From contig OZ241880.1 in NCBI GenBank assembly GCA_965203505.1, positions 868,001-932,000 on the forward strand: a stretch of DNA of 64,000 bases, in the 5' to 3' direction. Each line of letters starts with the position of its first letter. Position 1 is the first letter of the stretch. Made by a program: the position numbers and the translations under genes. This document shows, piece after piece, positions 48,209 through 56,355 of this stretch. The notes under the pieces are model-generated. The model was not told where the DNA came from, made no database searches, and saw nothing but the letters and a program-made list of their open reading frames with translations. Source of the DNA: Bin127 sp965203505. Its GTDB lineage: Bacteria; Chloroflexota; Dehalococcoidia; Lucifugimonadales; Lucifugimonadaceae.

Positions 48209-49489
48209 ATGTGGAAGCTGCCGACCATCTTGGTCGTCCTAGCCTCGCTAGTCGTCGCGTTTCTTTGGTTCGCTGGTTCTCAGCAAGCATCGGCGGCACT
48301 CAAGTGCACATGGGTGTTTGACTGGGAAACTGGCATCGAAGAGCGAGTATGCAAAGAAGTCCCCGATCCCACGGCAACGCCGAAACCGAAACCCACGAAG
48401 ACACCGACATCGAGACCATCGAGACCGCCACGACAGAGAGGCTGCACTTGGGTATACGACGGCATCTACTGGGAATGTGTACACACATCGCCACGGGCGA
48501 CCAACACGCCGAAACCAAAGCCGACTGCCACGCCCAAACCGCCGACGGCTACACCCACTCCGCGTGTAATCAGACCAAATCCCGGACACAGGTATCGAAA
48601 ACCGACTCCCACGTATACGCCCACACCAACGCCGACGAAAACAGCATTGATACGTGTATCGCCCCTGAAACAAGCATCTCCAGCGCCTCCAACCGCGACC
48701 CCTGTGGGCAATTGTGATTCGGGAGCAAATGCCGCACGCTCCAGACCGGTGATACCTGGCGAAACCGAATGTCCGCCACTGCCCACTCCCACACCCATAC
48801 AAATAATGATTACGCTCCCCGACGGAACTGTGATTTTAGTTACACCGATACCAGACACGCCAACACCCGAACCCACCCCCACACCAGATCACGCCGCAAC
48901 TGCTACAGCAGAAGCAATCGACACTGCTATTGCGGAAATCCCTGCGGATAACTTTGCCACGAAAACAGCCATCGCTGCCACAGCTCCCGCCATATTGACT
49001 AGTATCGCCGAACACGACCAATCAGCGCAACAACCGATATGCCCCGAAGCTGACATAGAGTGTATCTGCAACGTAGAGCCACGTCGCGAACCATGGAAAG
49101 GAGCTTGCGATTGCGAAAAGAACCCTACCCTATATAAATGCAACGATGTTTGGCTGGACCTTTTACGACGCGAGAATAATCCCAACTCAGAACCGACACC
49201 CATCCCAGACCCACTCGTGTCACGGTCCGGCGGCAACTCGCCAAATCAGAATCCATCCCCCACACCTAAACCCACACCTAAACCCACACCAACGCCCACC
49301 AAGCCAACCCCGACTCCAACGCCGCCACCACCACCAACGCCGACTCCCGATCCGTCAACACCGCTGACCTCTGACGACATCAGAAAGGCGCAGGCGGACT
49401 TGAACGCAGGACGCATCACGGCAGATGAATGGAGGGACATCGGGGCACGCTGGGACTGCCAACGAGGATTCACGCACCGATGCAAATGA
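48209..49489 (+). CDS. Cys-rich secreted protein with Thr-Pro linkers (passenger)
   Basis: 426 residues with a signal peptide (ILVVLASLVVAFLWFAGSQQASA). Two short paired motifs, CTWVFDWETGIEERVC and CTWVYDGIYWECV, are followed by (TP)n/KPTP linkers, an Ala/Thr-rich helical part and a Cys cluster (PEADIECICNVEPRREPWKGACDC). The C-terminus (SDDIRKAQADLNAGRITADEWRDIG) looks like a short helical hairpin. AAGGGGG precedes ATG 48209. No known family. It is a passenger of the transposon and faces away from the PD40 gene. Confidence 0.7.
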   Translation: MWKLPTILVVLASLVVAFLWFAGSQQASAALKCTWVFDWETGIEERVCKEVPDPTATPKPKPTKTPTSRPSRPPRQRGCTWVYDGIYWECVHTSPRATNTPKPKPTATPKPPTATPTPRVIRPNPGHRYRKPTPTYTPTPTPTKTALIRVSPLKQASPAPPTATPVGNCDSGANAARSRPVIPGETECPPLPTPTPIQIMITLPDGTVILVTPIPDTPTPEPTPTPDHAATATAEAIDTAIAEIPADNFATKTAIAATAPAILTSIAEHDQSAQQPICPEADIECICNVEPRREPWKGACDCEKNPTLYKCNDVWLDLLRRENNPNSEPTPIPDPLVSRSGGNSPNQNPSPTPKPTPKPTPTPTKPTPTPTPPPPPTPTPDPSTPLTSDDIRKAQADLNAGRITADEWRDIGARWDCQRGFTHRCK

Positions 49490-49533
49490 CGACGCTGAGA
49501 CAGCACCTATCCGTCGTCCTCGTGTGACGTTAC

Positions 49534-49600
49534 GACTGGTAGGCTGTGGACGGACAAAGACTCCTCCTTGGAAATGAATCCCCGCCGCAGCCTACCAGTC
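49534..49600. repeat. 13-bp perfect inverted repeat (long hairpin)
   Basis: GACTGGTAGGCTG at 49534-49546 pairs with CAGCCTACCAGTC at 49588-49600 across 41 nt. It begins 45 bp after the Thr-Pro gene stops. It may be a terminator without a U-run, or a transposon-internal site. Confidence 0.6.
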
Positions 49601-49668
49601 ACCAGCACCAACGCACACCTAGCCGCGATCGGTCCACTCGGAACGGTTTGCTGTGTTATACTGGAGTT

Positions 49669-49803
49669 GTGACTTCCGAAAAAGAGGTCATGAAATTGTG
49701 GGGTGCGGGAAGGAGATACGCCGTTCTACCAAAGGTGGGACGGGAAGGAGAAAGACCCGCCCCGCAACCAATCCTATTCATCTGGCATGGATCACCGTGC
49801 TAG
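49669..49803 (+). CDS. Doubtful small ORF in the transposon
   Basis: 44 codons from GTG, with TTATACT a few bases upstream that could serve as a -10 for a leaderless message. The protein (VTSEKEVMKLWGAGRRYAVL...) has ordinary composition but no family. It may be spurious. Confidence 0.2.
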   Translation: MTSEKEVMKLWGAGRRYAVLPKVGREGERPAPQPILFIWHGSPC

Positions 49804-49975
49804 AATGGAGCAATCCACTAAGAAACGGTTGCGGATGAGGAAGTGGAGAACGGCAGGGAGTCAGCCTGCCGCCTTTGCGACGGGGTGATGAGTCCCGACG
49901 CGACACAGACGGATTAGACACCAGACACCGTCTGCCGCAACCAACTCTATCACCCTAGTCGGTGATCCGCTCCAC

Positions 49976-50953
49976 TCACAGCATCGCTGGTTGGCGTGTC
50001 TCAGGTTCCCCGATGAGTTCGGCATACGGCAGTCGTTTACCCTCGCCGCCTCGCACAACAGCACCCATCTGGTCTTCGGTGTCCAACGGGCGAACGTTGT
50101 GACGCGCCTCGAACTCGTTGACGTATCTCTGCAAGTGCTTGGCGCTGAAATGGTGATACGTGCCGTTGTATCCCCGCTTGAGCGTTGCCCACATGGACTC
50201 TATCCCGTTGGTGTGCGCCATGCCGTTGACGAACTCTTTGGCGCTGTGCCTTACCGCCATGTGCGGACGCGGCAAGCCTATGTATGAAGCATGTTCGTCG
50301 GTGAACACCACAGCGTCTTTGTCCGTGCGTTCTTTGACGAACGTCTGCAACGTGGGTTTCTTGGTGTCCGTCACCACTTCCGCCGATACTTTGCCGGTGT
50401 CCCGGTCTTTCATGCCGACTACGGGGACTTTGCCCTCGATGCCGCGACCTTTGTGCTGTTTCTTGGACTCGTGCTTGTTCTTTTCCTTGCCGCCGATGTA
50501 AGTTTCATCAACCTCTACCGGGCCTGAAAATGAATCGACCGAGACATCCCAAGCCTCGCGTATCCGATGCGCCATGTACCACGCCGTCTTCTGAGTCACG
50601 CCGATGTCTCGGTGCAACTTCATGCTGGACAAACCCTTGAGGTTCGTGCTGTACAGATAGATCGCCATTCCCCACTTGGAAAGCGGGATGTTGGAGCCGT
50701 GCATGAAAGTGTCGGTCTTGACCGAGAAATGCTTGCGGCAATCGCGGCAACGGTAAGGCATGGGCTTGCGGCTTTTCACGTCGGCGACGTTCTTGCTCTC
50801 GCACCACGCGCAAGTCATTCTGGCGCGGCTGCCCCATCGCTTGGCGATGAACCAGATTTCAGCCTTTCGCTCGGTGCTGAACATCCGCATGAGTTCAGGC
50901 AGAGAGATGCCTTGACGCTCGCTTCGTCCAGGTGCTTTTGTCTTCGTTTTCAT
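49976..50953 (-). CDS. IS1595-family (ISXO2-like) transposase
   Basis: 325 residues. An N-terminal zinc ribbon (CAWCESKNV ... YRCRDCRKHFSV) is followed by a DDE domain: Asp in PVEVDETYIGGKEKNKH, second Asp in VVFTDEHASYIGL, and the final acidic residue in HTNGIESMWATLKRGYNG, which is the ISXO2-like signature. The frame is intact. ATG 50953 starts right after a near-consensus promoter, so the message may be leaderless; upstream in-frame ATGs (50983, 50989 region) lie inside the promoter. Confidence 0.93.
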   Translation of the reverse strand: MKTKTKAPGRSERQGISLPELMRMFSTERKAEIWFIAKRWGSRARMTCAWCESKNVADVKSRKPMPYRCRDCRKHFSVKTDTFMHGSNIPLSKWGMAIYLYSTNLKGLSSMKLHRDIGVTQKTAWYMAHRIREAWDVSVDSFSGPVEVDETYIGGKEKNKHESKKQHKGRGIEGKVPVVGMKDRDTGKVSAEVVTDTKKPTLQTFVKERTDKDAVVFTDEHASYIGLPRPHMAVRHSAKEFVNGMAHTNGIESMWATLKRGYNGTYHHFSAKHLQRYVNEFEARHNVRPLDTEDQMGAVVRGGEGKRLPYAELIGEPETRQPAML

Positions 50954-50960
50954 ACCCTTG

Positions 50961-50989
50961 ATTCTAGCATCTTTGGCTAGCATTGTCAA
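50961..50989 (-). promoter_or_regulatory. Transposase promoter
   Basis: On the minus strand TTGACA (50989-50984), a 17-bp spacer and TAGAAT (50966-50961). Predicted transcription starts at or within a few bases of ATG 50953. The spacer contains GGCTAGCA-like sequence repeated from the terminal repeat (50974 and 51008), so transposase binding at the end could repress its own gene. Confidence 0.7.
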
Positions 50990-53277
50990 GGGGTTTTCAC
51001 AGGTTTTTGGCTAGCAGGGTATATAATTCCCTTTTTTTTTATAAATGGGCGATATAGGGATTGCACAACTCGCTTCGGCGAATACTCTACGGCAACATTC
51101 CTTCGTAGGAATCTGCGTAGGTCATCGTCCCATTTGATTTCTGTTCCCAGTTCGGAATCGACGAAAGATCGGTTAGCGAGACGTCTACGCCGGCTCTCAT
51201 AGGCATTGACAAAGTATTTGATTTTCGATGCAAGATTACGCCTGTTGAAGTCAAATACCCACGCATCGCGATGGGTTGCAACACCGAGGGAATACAACTT
51301 GAACACGGACCTCTCCCCATCTGGTGAATCCGCACGCATACTTTGCCTGTCGGCTAGTGGCGTAAGTTCCTCAAATTCACTATTGGCTTGGTTGAGCCAG
51401 TTGTTGTATTTGTCTGGTGTGATGCGATCAAATGCGATTCTGTCGCAATCAAGACTCGCTACTTCGCGCAGTTTCTGGGCATCAGATTGTGAGTCATCTA
51501 GGGTGAAGTAGTGAACCTTGCCCCGATCCCTATTCGCAGAATGGCGCACGAAGAAACCGATGGCTACTCCCGTTCTGATCCCGAACACATTGCCTACGCT
51601 ACCTCTGCCGCGTACGTCGCCACCCAAGTCGATCACATAGACATCGGCGAATTCTTCCAGAGTGACTTTCCTGAAGCCATCATCCTGAATCTTGTCGATG
51701 TACCCCCTGTTTGTGATGAACGCAATGATGCCGTCATCGTCTAGCCTGTCCGACGCCCATCGGATAAATCGCTTGTACATGTCGTACTGTTTGAGGCGAT
51801 TCTGTGCAGTGCTGGCTTGTGAGTAGGTTTCTTTGATGCGCTGGTCTATCTCCGGGTAGGCGCGGTTCGGGTTGAAGTCGTTGAAGTCCGTCTGCATCGC
51901 GTTATAAGGCGGATTTCCGATGATTACGCTGATGCGCTTTTTGTTCTGTTCTCGGATGCGTTTCCAGTTCTCGACTGAGAGACCTCCGAAGTTCAAAACG
52001 CTTTGGCGGGTTACAGCGTCGCCTGTGCTGCCGGACTGTTGCCAGCCCAGATTGTCCAATGTGTCAACGAACACGAGGTTGGGGAACTCGAGATAGTAGC
52101 CGGTCTTTTCTCGGTAGCTGTATTCGATGTTGAGGTTTGCGATGTAGTAGGGGAGGATTGCGACTTCGTTGGCGTGGATTTCGTTGAGGTATTTGTATTT
52201 GAGGCGGTCGGCGGGCAGATAGTCGATGAGGCTGGTGATGAAGGTGCCGGTGCCAGTTGCGGGGTCTAGGATTTGTACGTTTTCGTCTGCGAGGGTTCGT
52301 CCGAAGTGTCTCTGGAGGAGGAAGTCGGTGCCCCGGATGATGAAGTCGACGATCTCGTTGGGTGTGTAGACGACACCTAAACGGTCGGCAGCCGCGGGGT
52401 TGTATGTCTTGTAGAAGTCCTCGTAGATGGCTTTGAGGAACTGCTGCTTTTCTGAGTAGTCGGCGATCTGATCAGCCGCGCGACCGATGGCTCCGTAGTA
52501 TGCGCGCAGTCGGTCGATGGCTTGGCGGCGCACATCGCCGGTGAAGAAGGTATTCTCAAGAGCGGTTAGATGGGCTGCGATGTTGTTCTCACGGTGGAAC
52601 TGGTCTTCGGCGAATACGCGCAGGAAGATGTCCTGCGTGAGGATGTGTTGGAGGAGCATCTCGCGCACGTCGGCTTCGGAGACGGCAGGGCTGATGCTCT
52701 GTCGGCATTGTTCGAGGAATTCGGCGGCGTGTTGCTGGTATTCGGGGTTATTGGCTTCAGCTTCCTCTACGGATTGGCGCAGGTTTTCAAGGACGGTGGG
52801 AAGATCGGTTTTGAACTGCTTCTGTGCGGATCGGAACTCCTCGATATTAGGTAGTTCGTAGTTGAGGAAGCTGAGGATTAGGCGGTTGAGTTCGGCGGGT
52901 TCGGTCATGTCGATGCGCATGGCCTCTTCGCGGTTTTGGAACAGGACGGCGGTTTCAGAGTCTTCGAAGAGGATGTTGTCGCGCGGGTAGCCGCGGTTGA
53001 ATTTCCGTTGGATCTCGGTGTCGAGGTCGTCGTGGGTGTCTTTGGCTTCCCAGTAGCCGCGCGCCATGCGTAGGGAGTCTTTGACGGTGCCGTCGGGGAT
53101 GCCTCCTGGTCCGGCGAGTTCGGCGATTAGTTTGAGGTTTTCTCGGTGGTCGGAGCAGTATTGTGAGAGGCAGGTTTGGAATGCGGCTCGGATGCTAGAT
53201 TCGTTGTCGGAGCCGCCGAATTGGATGATGTCTTCGAGTTCCTTGTAGTAGGTCTCGATATGTGGGAAGGTTGGCAT
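50986..53277 (-). CDS. Type ISP-like restriction-modification enzyme, nuclease-methyltransferase part (truncated by transposon)
   Basis: 763 residues, the last 15 (after RPFIKK) coming from the transposon end. Residues 60-130 resemble a PD-(D/E)xK nuclease (IPDGTVKDS...GYWEAKD). A helical spacer leads to an N6-adenine methyltransferase with motif I ILDPATGTGTFITSLI (about residue 336) and motif IV IIGNPPYNAM (about 451). The C-terminal recognition domain is missing and lies at 45439-46293. The intact enzyme would have been about 1040 residues, a single-chain nuclease-methylase without the helicase of LlaGI/LlaBIII. As it stands it lacks specificity and is likely inactive. Confidence 0.9.
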   Translation of the reverse strand: MPTFPHIETYYKELEDIIQFGGSDNESSIRAAFQTCLSQYCSDHRENLKLIAELAGPGGIPDGTVKDSLRMARGYWEAKDTHDDLDTEIQRKFNRGYPRDNILFEDSETAVLFQNREEAMRIDMTEPAELNRLILSFLNYELPNIEEFRSAQKQFKTDLPTVLENLRQSVEEAEANNPEYQQHAAEFLEQCRQSISPAVSEADVREMLLQHILTQDIFLRVFAEDQFHRENNIAAHLTALENTFFTGDVRRQAIDRLRAYYGAIGRAADQIADYSEKQQFLKAIYEDFYKTYNPAAADRLGVVYTPNEIVDFIIRGTDFLLQRHFGRTLADENVQILDPATGTGTFITSLIDYLPADRLKYKYLNEIHANEVAILPYYIANLNIEYSYREKTGYYLEFPNLVFVDTLDNLGWQQSGSTGDAVTRQSVLNFGGLSVENWKRIREQNKKRISVIIGNPPYNAMQTDFNDFNPNRAYPEIDQRIKETYSQASTAQNRLKQYDMYKRFIRWASDRLDDDGIIAFITNRGYIDKIQDDGFRKVTLEEFADVYVIDLGGDVRGRGSVGNVFGIRTGVAIGFFVRHSANRDRGKVHYFTLDDSQSDAQKLREVASLDCDRIAFDRITPDKYNNWLNQANSEFEELTPLADRQSMRADSPDGERSVFKLYSLGVATHRDAWVFDFNRRNLASKIKYFVNAYESRRRRLANRSFVDSELGTEIKWDDDLRRFLRRNVAVEYSPKRVVQSLYRPFIKKKGIIYPASQKPVKTP
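51007..51031. repeat. Transposon right terminal inverted repeat
   Basis: 25 bp beginning TTGGCTAGCAGGGTATATAA, complementary to the left end with one mismatch. A direct repeat of its inner part (TTTGGCTAGCA) lies at 50972-50982. Confidence 0.93.
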
Positions 53278-53429
53278 ATGTGGGATTCTATGCGTTGGTT
53301 CGTGTGGGTTCTTGGGCGCGACGTTTCTAGGGCGGCATGGTTGACCATTGGCCGTAACTTAGGTCGACGGTTACGGTTGATCGTCGGGAGTTGTGGGGAC
53401 CGGTGTGGGGGATGATTGACACCTAGGGA

Positions 53430-53458
53430 TTGAATACGTCATACATATGTGGTAACAT
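53430..53458 (+). promoter_or_regulatory. Promoter of the GNAT-PIN/ASCH operon
   Basis: TTGAAT (53430-53435), 17-bp spacer and TAACAT (53453-53458). The start codon at 53474 lies 15 bp after the -10, so the leader would be about 8-9 nt, nearly leaderless. Confidence 0.6.
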
Positions 53459-53473
53459 ATCTCGATTAAAGGT

Positions 53474-55489
53474 ATGAACGCGAACATCGCCACACTTTCC
53501 GCCGCTGATCTCGATGCCGTTGATGAGTTGATGAGGCGCAACTCCGGGACGATTGGTTTCCTCCCACTAGAAGCGCTTAGGGATTATCTCGATAAGGGAT
53601 TGGTGCTAGGCGCGTTCGCAGGGGATGGCAACTTGATGGCCTACCTCCTCTACGCGGCCAATCGAGATCGTTTCCGTATTACCCAACTATGTGTAGCAGA
53701 GGACTTTAGGGGCCAAGGGTTGGCAAGGCAGTTACTCGACGCACTGAAAGACTCCGCCGCGACTCAGAAGTTGATAACACTGAGTTGTCGTAACGATTTT
53801 CCTGCGCACAACATGTGGCCAACGCTGGGGTTCGTCCCGATTGGCGAAAAACCAGGTCGATCAAGAGAGGGCCATCCCCTGACTCTTTGGCGCTTGATTT
53901 TGGCAGCCGATGATCAACTGGAGTTGTTCAGGGCTAACGCATCCGAATCAGTTCTCGATGTCGTCATTGACGCCCAAGTTTTCTTTGACTTTGATGAACC
54001 CGGAAATGATGCGAACCGTCCGTCAAAGGTTTTGATATCTGATTTTTTCGCTGATTCCGTGAATCTTTGGTATACCGATGAACTCCTTAGTGAAATCAGC
54101 CGCAATCCAAGCGGCACAGAACGGGAAGCCGCTCGGTTAAGGACTCAGGAGTTCTTGGAAGCGAAGTATGATCCGATCGCGGTCGACATCTTCACTGAAT
54201 CGCTCAATCGGATTCTTCCGAGCGGGACTCGGAGTCAGCGATCGGATATCAATCATCTCGCGAAATCCGCGTCATCTGATATTGGTGTATTCGTGACGCG
54301 CGATCGGCGCATATTAAACAAGGCTGACGAGATTGCGAACCTAGTCGGCCTTCATGTGCTGTCACCGACTGAGTTAGTTATCAGGCTCAGCGAATTGTCA
54401 GAAACACACCCGCACGAACCTGTTCGCGTGTCAGGACTGAACCTTCAATGGCGACGTTTCAGCCCCGAAGAATTCTCGAATTTCCCCTTCGACCGTTTCT
54501 TGAAACAAGGAGAAGCGTTGGGGCGATTGCGAGATCGAGTTAGTTCCCTTCTCTCAGATTCCGAACCCCACGATGTTGAGGTTCTTTGGTTGGGTGACGA
54601 GTCTGTGGCTCTGCGTGGCCTAGCATACGAGACCAACCGAACACTCACTGTCACTTTGGGCAGGATTCGGGCCGCAAGCGATGGAGCTTTGTTTGGGCGG
54701 TTCTTGATTTCAGACGCGGTATACAGAGCGGCAAAAATGGGCTTAGAGATGATCAATCTGGATATCTCATCGATCCCGACTGATCCCATTCAGGGCCTAT
54801 CGGATATGGGCTTTCGGAGGCACGGTAGCCAGTTCGTGAGATTTTGTTTCATTCGCTGCTTGGGCCGTGAAGAGACGTTGGAGAAAATTGGAGAATTGTG
54901 CCCAGAAGTCGTAGACAGTTTTCGAAACGATTCACTGTCAGAACTCGAACGCTCGTGCTCACCATTATCCGTGTCGTCTGACCAGAATTACTTCCTTATA
55001 CCTATCCGTGAAGGCTACGCAATCAACTTGATTGATCGGGAACGAGCTGCGCAGGATCTTTTCGGCGGGAATCCCGAGGTGTTACTGAGATGGGACAACG
55101 TTTACTATCGAGCGGCCACTCACCACAACATGCTCAATGTCCCTGCCCGCATTCTGTGGTACATCAGCGGAGACCGTGGAGAGATCGCGTATATATCCCG
55201 CCTGGATGAAGTCGTGATCGACACGCCTAAGGAACTTTTTCGAAGATTCAGGCGGTTTGGGACCTTAGAATGGGCTGACCTCTACGAGATGTGCGGTCGA
55301 AACATAGACACGAATCTGATGGCGTTAAAATTCTCGCACACGTTCCCACTTGATAGATCGGTCCCGTTGAATGAGATTTGGGAAGTGTTCGACGAGGACG
55401 GCGTTGGACGATCAGTGCAAGCACCTACACGGTTGCCTGAAAGCACGTTTCGCAAGTTAATTGAACGCGGATACCCGGAGGAGCAATGA
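53474..55489 (+). CDS. GNAT-PIN-PUA-like fusion protein, candidate toxin/defence effector
   Basis: 671 residues. 1-145 is a GNAT acetyltransferase with the acetyl-CoA loop EDFRGQGLARQLL (residues 76-88). 155-310 is a PIN nuclease: Asp166 in VVIDAQVFFDF, Glu in YTDELLSEISR, Asp pair in SDIGVFVTRDRRIL. 375-495 may be a second, degraded GNAT-like fold. 510-671 looks PUA-like (AINLIDRERAAQDLFGG, then ARILWYISG and VVIDTPKELFRRFRRFG). It overlaps the ASCH gene by 4 bp. GNAT and PIN are both toxin folds, and the neighbours are defence genes, so an RNA- or tRNA-targeting effector is inferred. No described system known to me has exactly this arrangement. Confidence 0.8.
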   Translation: MNANIATLSAADLDAVDELMRRNSGTIGFLPLEALRDYLDKGLVLGAFAGDGNLMAYLLYAANRDRFRITQLCVAEDFRGQGLARQLLDALKDSAATQKLITLSCRNDFPAHNMWPTLGFVPIGEKPGRSREGHPLTLWRLILAADDQLELFRANASESVLDVVIDAQVFFDFDEPGNDANRPSKVLISDFFADSVNLWYTDELLSEISRNPSGTEREAARLRTQEFLEAKYDPIAVDIFTESLNRILPSGTRSQRSDINHLAKSASSDIGVFVTRDRRILNKADEIANLVGLHVLSPTELVIRLSELSETHPHEPVRVSGLNLQWRRFSPEEFSNFPFDRFLKQGEALGRLRDRVSSLLSDSEPHDVEVLWLGDESVALRGLAYETNRTLTVTLGRIRAASDGALFGRFLISDAVYRAAKMGLEMINLDISSIPTDPIQGLSDMGFRRHGSQFVRFCFIRCLGREETLEKIGELCPEVVDSFRNDSLSELERSCSPLSVSSDQNYFLIPIREGYAINLIDRERAAQDLFGGNPEVLLRWDNVYYRAATHHNMLNVPARILWYISGDRGEIAYISRLDEVVIDTPKELFRRFRRFGTLEWADLYEMCGRNIDTNLMALKFSHTFPLDRSVPLNEIWEVFDEDGVGRSVQAPTRLPESTFRKLIERGYPEEQ

Positions 55490-55989
55490 GCAAATCGATG
55501 GAACCACTGCTTTTGTCTTTGAAACCGCGGTACGCCAATCTGGTGTTTGATGGGTTGAAAAAGGTCGAGTTGAGACGGCGTTCGCCCAAAAACCTAGAGG
55601 GACGCGATGTCTTCGTCTATGTGACTAACCCAGATCGTATTCTGCGCGGCGGGTTCAAAGTGGGTAACGTATGGATCGGACCCCCCGAAGAGATCTGGGA
55701 AATTGCTTCCGAAAGCGCGGGATTAAGCAAGTCGGACTTCGATGCCTACTATGCTGGTCGGGATGTAGCTTACGCGTTTGAGATTGTTGACCCTTTGGAA
55801 TATAAGAACCCTCTGACGCTTGATGCACTAAAGCGCATGTTCCGTGATTTCGTGGTGCCGCAATCTTGGAGGTATGTGAAACCAGACGAGTATCGAGCTT
55901 TCAGAGACATGATGCAATCGGATGCTCCAACTGAAATTGATGATCATGTCGTGGACAAGTCATTGGTGGAGGAAGCGCTGGCCGTCTAG
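55486..55989 (+). CDS. ASCH/PUA-like domain protein, partner of the GNAT-PIN fusion
   Basis: 167 residues. An ASCH-type beta-barrel occupies about 5-110: PLLLSLKPRYANLVFDGLKKVELRRRSP, DVFVYVTNP and VGNVWIGPPEEIW. ASCH domains bind RNA or modified nucleotides and occur in regulators (COG4933-like). The start ATGA overlaps the fusion gene's stop, so stoichiometric expression is expected; it could be the antitoxin or RNA-sensing partner. No helix-turn-helix is evident. Confidence 0.78.
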   Translation: MSKSMEPLLLSLKPRYANLVFDGLKKVELRRRSPKNLEGRDVFVYVTNPDRILRGGFKVGNVWIGPPEEIWEIASESAGLSKSDFDAYYAGRDVAYAFEIVDPLEYKNPLTLDALKRMFRDFVVPQSWRYVKPDEYRAFRDMMQSDAPTEIDDHVVDKSLVEEALAV

Positions 55990-56085
55990 TTGTTCCATGC
56001 GGATGTGTTGCCAGAGTTTTCTTTCGGCGTCGGTTGGGTTGTTCCGCATGTGGCGGGCTCGGGGTTTGAGTTTTGGATTTGGCAT
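55960..56085 (-). pseudogene. DUF559 endonuclease-like remnant
   Basis: A 41-residue frame, MPNPKLKPRARHMRNNPTDA then ERKLWQHIRMEQLDGQRFLHQ, is the N-terminus of DUF559 (Vsr-like nuclease fold) proteins, which should run to about 110-120 residues with an E...DxxxQK core. It stops inside the 3' end of the ASCH gene, so the catalytic part is lost. It suggests that the ASCH pair arrived by an insertion or deletion that cut a DUF559 gene. Confidence 0.65.
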
Positions 56086-56149
56086 GTTGGGATGATATGG
56101 GTGTTAGGCAGGTTGGTGATTGTTGTTTGGCAGAGGTGCGGCCCGTCCC

Positions 56150-56235
56150 TGTCCCCGGGCATCCCCCGCTCAATGTGTTGGTCCTTTTGGGCTTCGTTCG
56201 CTCGCGCCCCCTTACGCTTCGCGAAGGGGGCGTCC
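56150..56235. repeat. Dispersed GC-rich repeat
   Basis: Contains GTCCCCGGGCATCCCCCGCT and a CCCCCTTACGC/GCGAAGGGGG hairpin, a variant of the repeat family found throughout the window. Confidence 0.6.
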
Positions 56236-56355
56236 GTTATGCGTTTTCGCGTTGGGTTTGGGTTGTTTGGTCGATGTTTTGTGTGATTGGTTAGAGTTGG
56301 GGTTATGTGCGGGTGCGTTGCCCGCTGACCTTTTGATCACGGGAGGTCCGCGAAG

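Larger units (their letters stand above)
49490..49975. other. Non-coding part of the transposon
   Basis: Nearly 490 bp between the Thr-Pro gene and the transposase. It holds a long hairpin (49534-49600) and, further on, a TTGCTG/TATACT promoter-like pair near 49650. No convincing gene beyond one doubtful 44-codon frame (49669-49803). Confidence 0.5.
46321..51031. mobile_element. IS1595/ISXO2-like transposon with passenger genes
   Basis: A 4711-bp element bounded by 25-bp terminal inverted repeats, 24 of 25 identical. Flanks are T8 (46313-46320) on the left and T9 (51032-51040) on the right, an 8-bp target duplication in an A/T run, as expected for IS1595. It carries a DDE transposase (49976-50953, minus), a PD40 propeller gene, a Cys-rich Thr-Pro secreted protein gene, and two or three small genes. 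It interrupts a type ISP-like gene; excision plus loss of one T8 copy restores the frame exactly. Intact ends, intact transposase and near-identical TIRs suggest a recent insertion. Confidence 0.92.

Noticed and set aside
49880..49915. Hammerhead-ribozyme-like TGATGAGTCCCGACG
   Set aside because: The core GAAA and a matching stem II are absent, so the resemblance is only to the first half.
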